From assembly GCA_945910925.1 (NCBI GenBank), contig CAMDZX010000038.1, forward strand, positions 1 through 13,845: a stretch of 13,845 nucleotides of DNA. The letters are read 5' to 3'. The stretch's first letter is position 1, and each line of letters opens with the position of its first letter. Of the stretch, positions 13,314-13,845 are shown one piece after another. The DNA is from an uncultured bacterium (GTDB lineage Bacteria; Cyanobacteriota; Vampirovibrionia; Gastranaerophilales; Gastranaerophilaceae). Under the pieces are notes generated by a model. It ran no database searches, was not told the origin of the DNA, and worked only from the letters and a program-made list of their open reading frames with translations. Made by a program: the position numbers and the translations under genes.

Positions 13314-13766
13314 ATGCAAGATGTTCAAGAAGAGAAAAAGCTAAGTTTTGATACTGTTGAGATTATGAATATGATTCCTCACAGATATCCTTTCTTGCTT
13401 GTGGATAGAATAACAGAATGTGTTCCGGGTAAGTATTCTAAGGGCTATAAGAACTTGTCTATGAATGAGGAATTTTTTCAAGGTCATTTCCCCGGAAATC
13501 CTGTTATGCCGGGAGTATTGCAAATTGAAGCAATGGCTCAATGCTCAGCACCTATTCTTTATACAATGGATGAATATAAAAATAAATTAACTCTTTTTGC
13601 AGGAGTTGATAATGTCAGATTCAAAGGTATTGTAAGACCGGGAGACAGATTAGAAATGGAAATTGAACTTTTAAAATTGAAAGGTCCTATTTGTAAATGT
13701 CACGGTGTTGGTTATGTCGATGGCAAAGTTGTTGTAGAAGCTGATATGACCTTAGCAATGAAATAA
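13314..13766 (+). CDS. fabZ: 3-hydroxyacyl-ACP dehydratase
   Basis: A 150-residue hotdog-fold dehydratase that removes water from 3-hydroxyacyl-ACP during fatty acid elongation. It competes with LpxA and LpxD for hydroxyacyl-ACP, which is why it often sits with lpx genes. The catalytic histidine is H58 in FFQGHFPGNPVMPG (54-67) and the acid is E72 in LQIEAMAQ (69-76). IPHRYPFLLVDRI (21-33) is the N-terminal family block. The length and the single hotdog domain fit FabZ, not FabA. AAGGAG (13300-13305) overlaps the lpxC stop and is 8 bases before the ATG, so the four genes rfaE2-lpxD-lpxC-fabZ form one operon. The terminator 13769-13793 closes it, and no lpxA follows within the window. Confidence 0.96.
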   Translation: MQDVQEEKKLSFDTVEIMNMIPHRYPFLLVDRITECVPGKYSKGYKNLSMNEEFFQGHFPGNPVMPGVLQIEAMAQCSAPILYTMDEYKNKLTLFAGVDNVRFKGIVRPGDRLEMEIELLKLKGPICKCHGVGYVDGKVVVEADMTLAMK

Positions 13767-13768
13767 TT

Positions 13769-13794
13769 AAAACGCCCTTTAAAAGGGCGTTTTT
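13769..13794 (+). terminator. Intrinsic terminator of the lpx operon
   Basis: An 11-bp stem (13769-13779 with 13783-13793; core ACGCCCTT/AAGGGCGT) closes on a 3-base loop TAA and ends in a T-run, three bases after the fabZ stop. An A-run on the other side gives some activity on the minus strand as well. Confidence 0.88.
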
Positions 13795-13800
13795 AATATA

Positions 13801-13823
13801 AAAAAAAGACTGCAAGCGCAGTC
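13801..13823 (-). terminator. Intrinsic terminator for a minus-strand gene beyond the right edge
   Basis: GACTGC (13808-13813) and GCAGTC (13818-13823) form a perfect 6-bp stem with loop AAGC. On the minus strand the stem is followed by T7 (A7 at 13801-13807 on the plus strand), a classical terminator. A gene ending near 13830 and entering from the right is therefore expected but is not visible enough to call. Confidence 0.75.
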
Positions 13824-13845
13824 ATTTTGTTACATAAAAATTAAT

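Noticed and set aside
13830..13845. End of a minus-strand gene (stop at 13830-13832)
   Set aside because: Only four codons are visible before the window edge. The terminator at 13801-13823 makes such a gene plausible but the frame cannot be supported.

Overview
The window is AT-rich bacterial chromosome, densely packed with genes on both strands. It encodes lipid A synthesis (lpxD, lpxC, fabZ) and an ADP-heptose-type nucleotidyltransferase, so the host has a Gram-negative outer membrane with LPS. The low GC, the HEAT-repeat protein of the type common in the cyanobacterial phylum, and small proteins with N-termini of the 'PNF..'/'IFGA' style suggest a non-photosynthetic cyanobacterial relative such as Gastranaerophilales (Vampirovibrionia/Melainabacteria). 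That assignment is inference from gene content and recalled protein style, not a database result.

Layout, left to right. (1) Positions 1-400: the end of a + strand gene with a LysM-like tail, closed by a strong bidirectional terminator (365-400). (2) 421-3214, minus strand: a HEAT-repeat protein and, upstream of it, a soluble PAS/GAF histidine kinase without an adjacent response regulator. (3) 3350-5101, plus strand: a two-gene unit of a receiver-less OmpR/PhoB-like winged-helix protein and a stand-alone DUF262 (GmrS/ParB-like fold) protein. Its predicted promoter shares its -10 region with the divergent kinase promoter. (4) 5103-6538, minus strand: a LeuD-type dehydratase small subunit downstream of a DEDDh exonuclease. 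Its stop lies one base from the stop of the DUF262 gene. (5) 6644-8276, plus strand: thioredoxin and adenylosuccinate lyase (purB). (6) 8402-8722: a small two-helix membrane protein. (7) 8797-10821: dapB, asd and a 76-residue protein coupled to asd (lysine/DAP and threonine/methionine branch of aspartate metabolism). (8) 10884-13766: rfaE2-lpxD-lpxC-fabZ, an outer-membrane lipid operon ending at a hairpin terminator. A second hairpin, oriented for a minus-strand gene beyond the window, follows it.

Most genes are housekeeping: cell-wall precursor (DAP), LPS, fatty acid, purine, leucine-type and redox functions. The least explained part is 3215-5101, where an orphan kinase, a DNA-binding-like protein and a divergent DUF262 protein sit around a shared promoter region. 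No tRNA, rRNA, CRISPR array, IS element or phage gene was seen.
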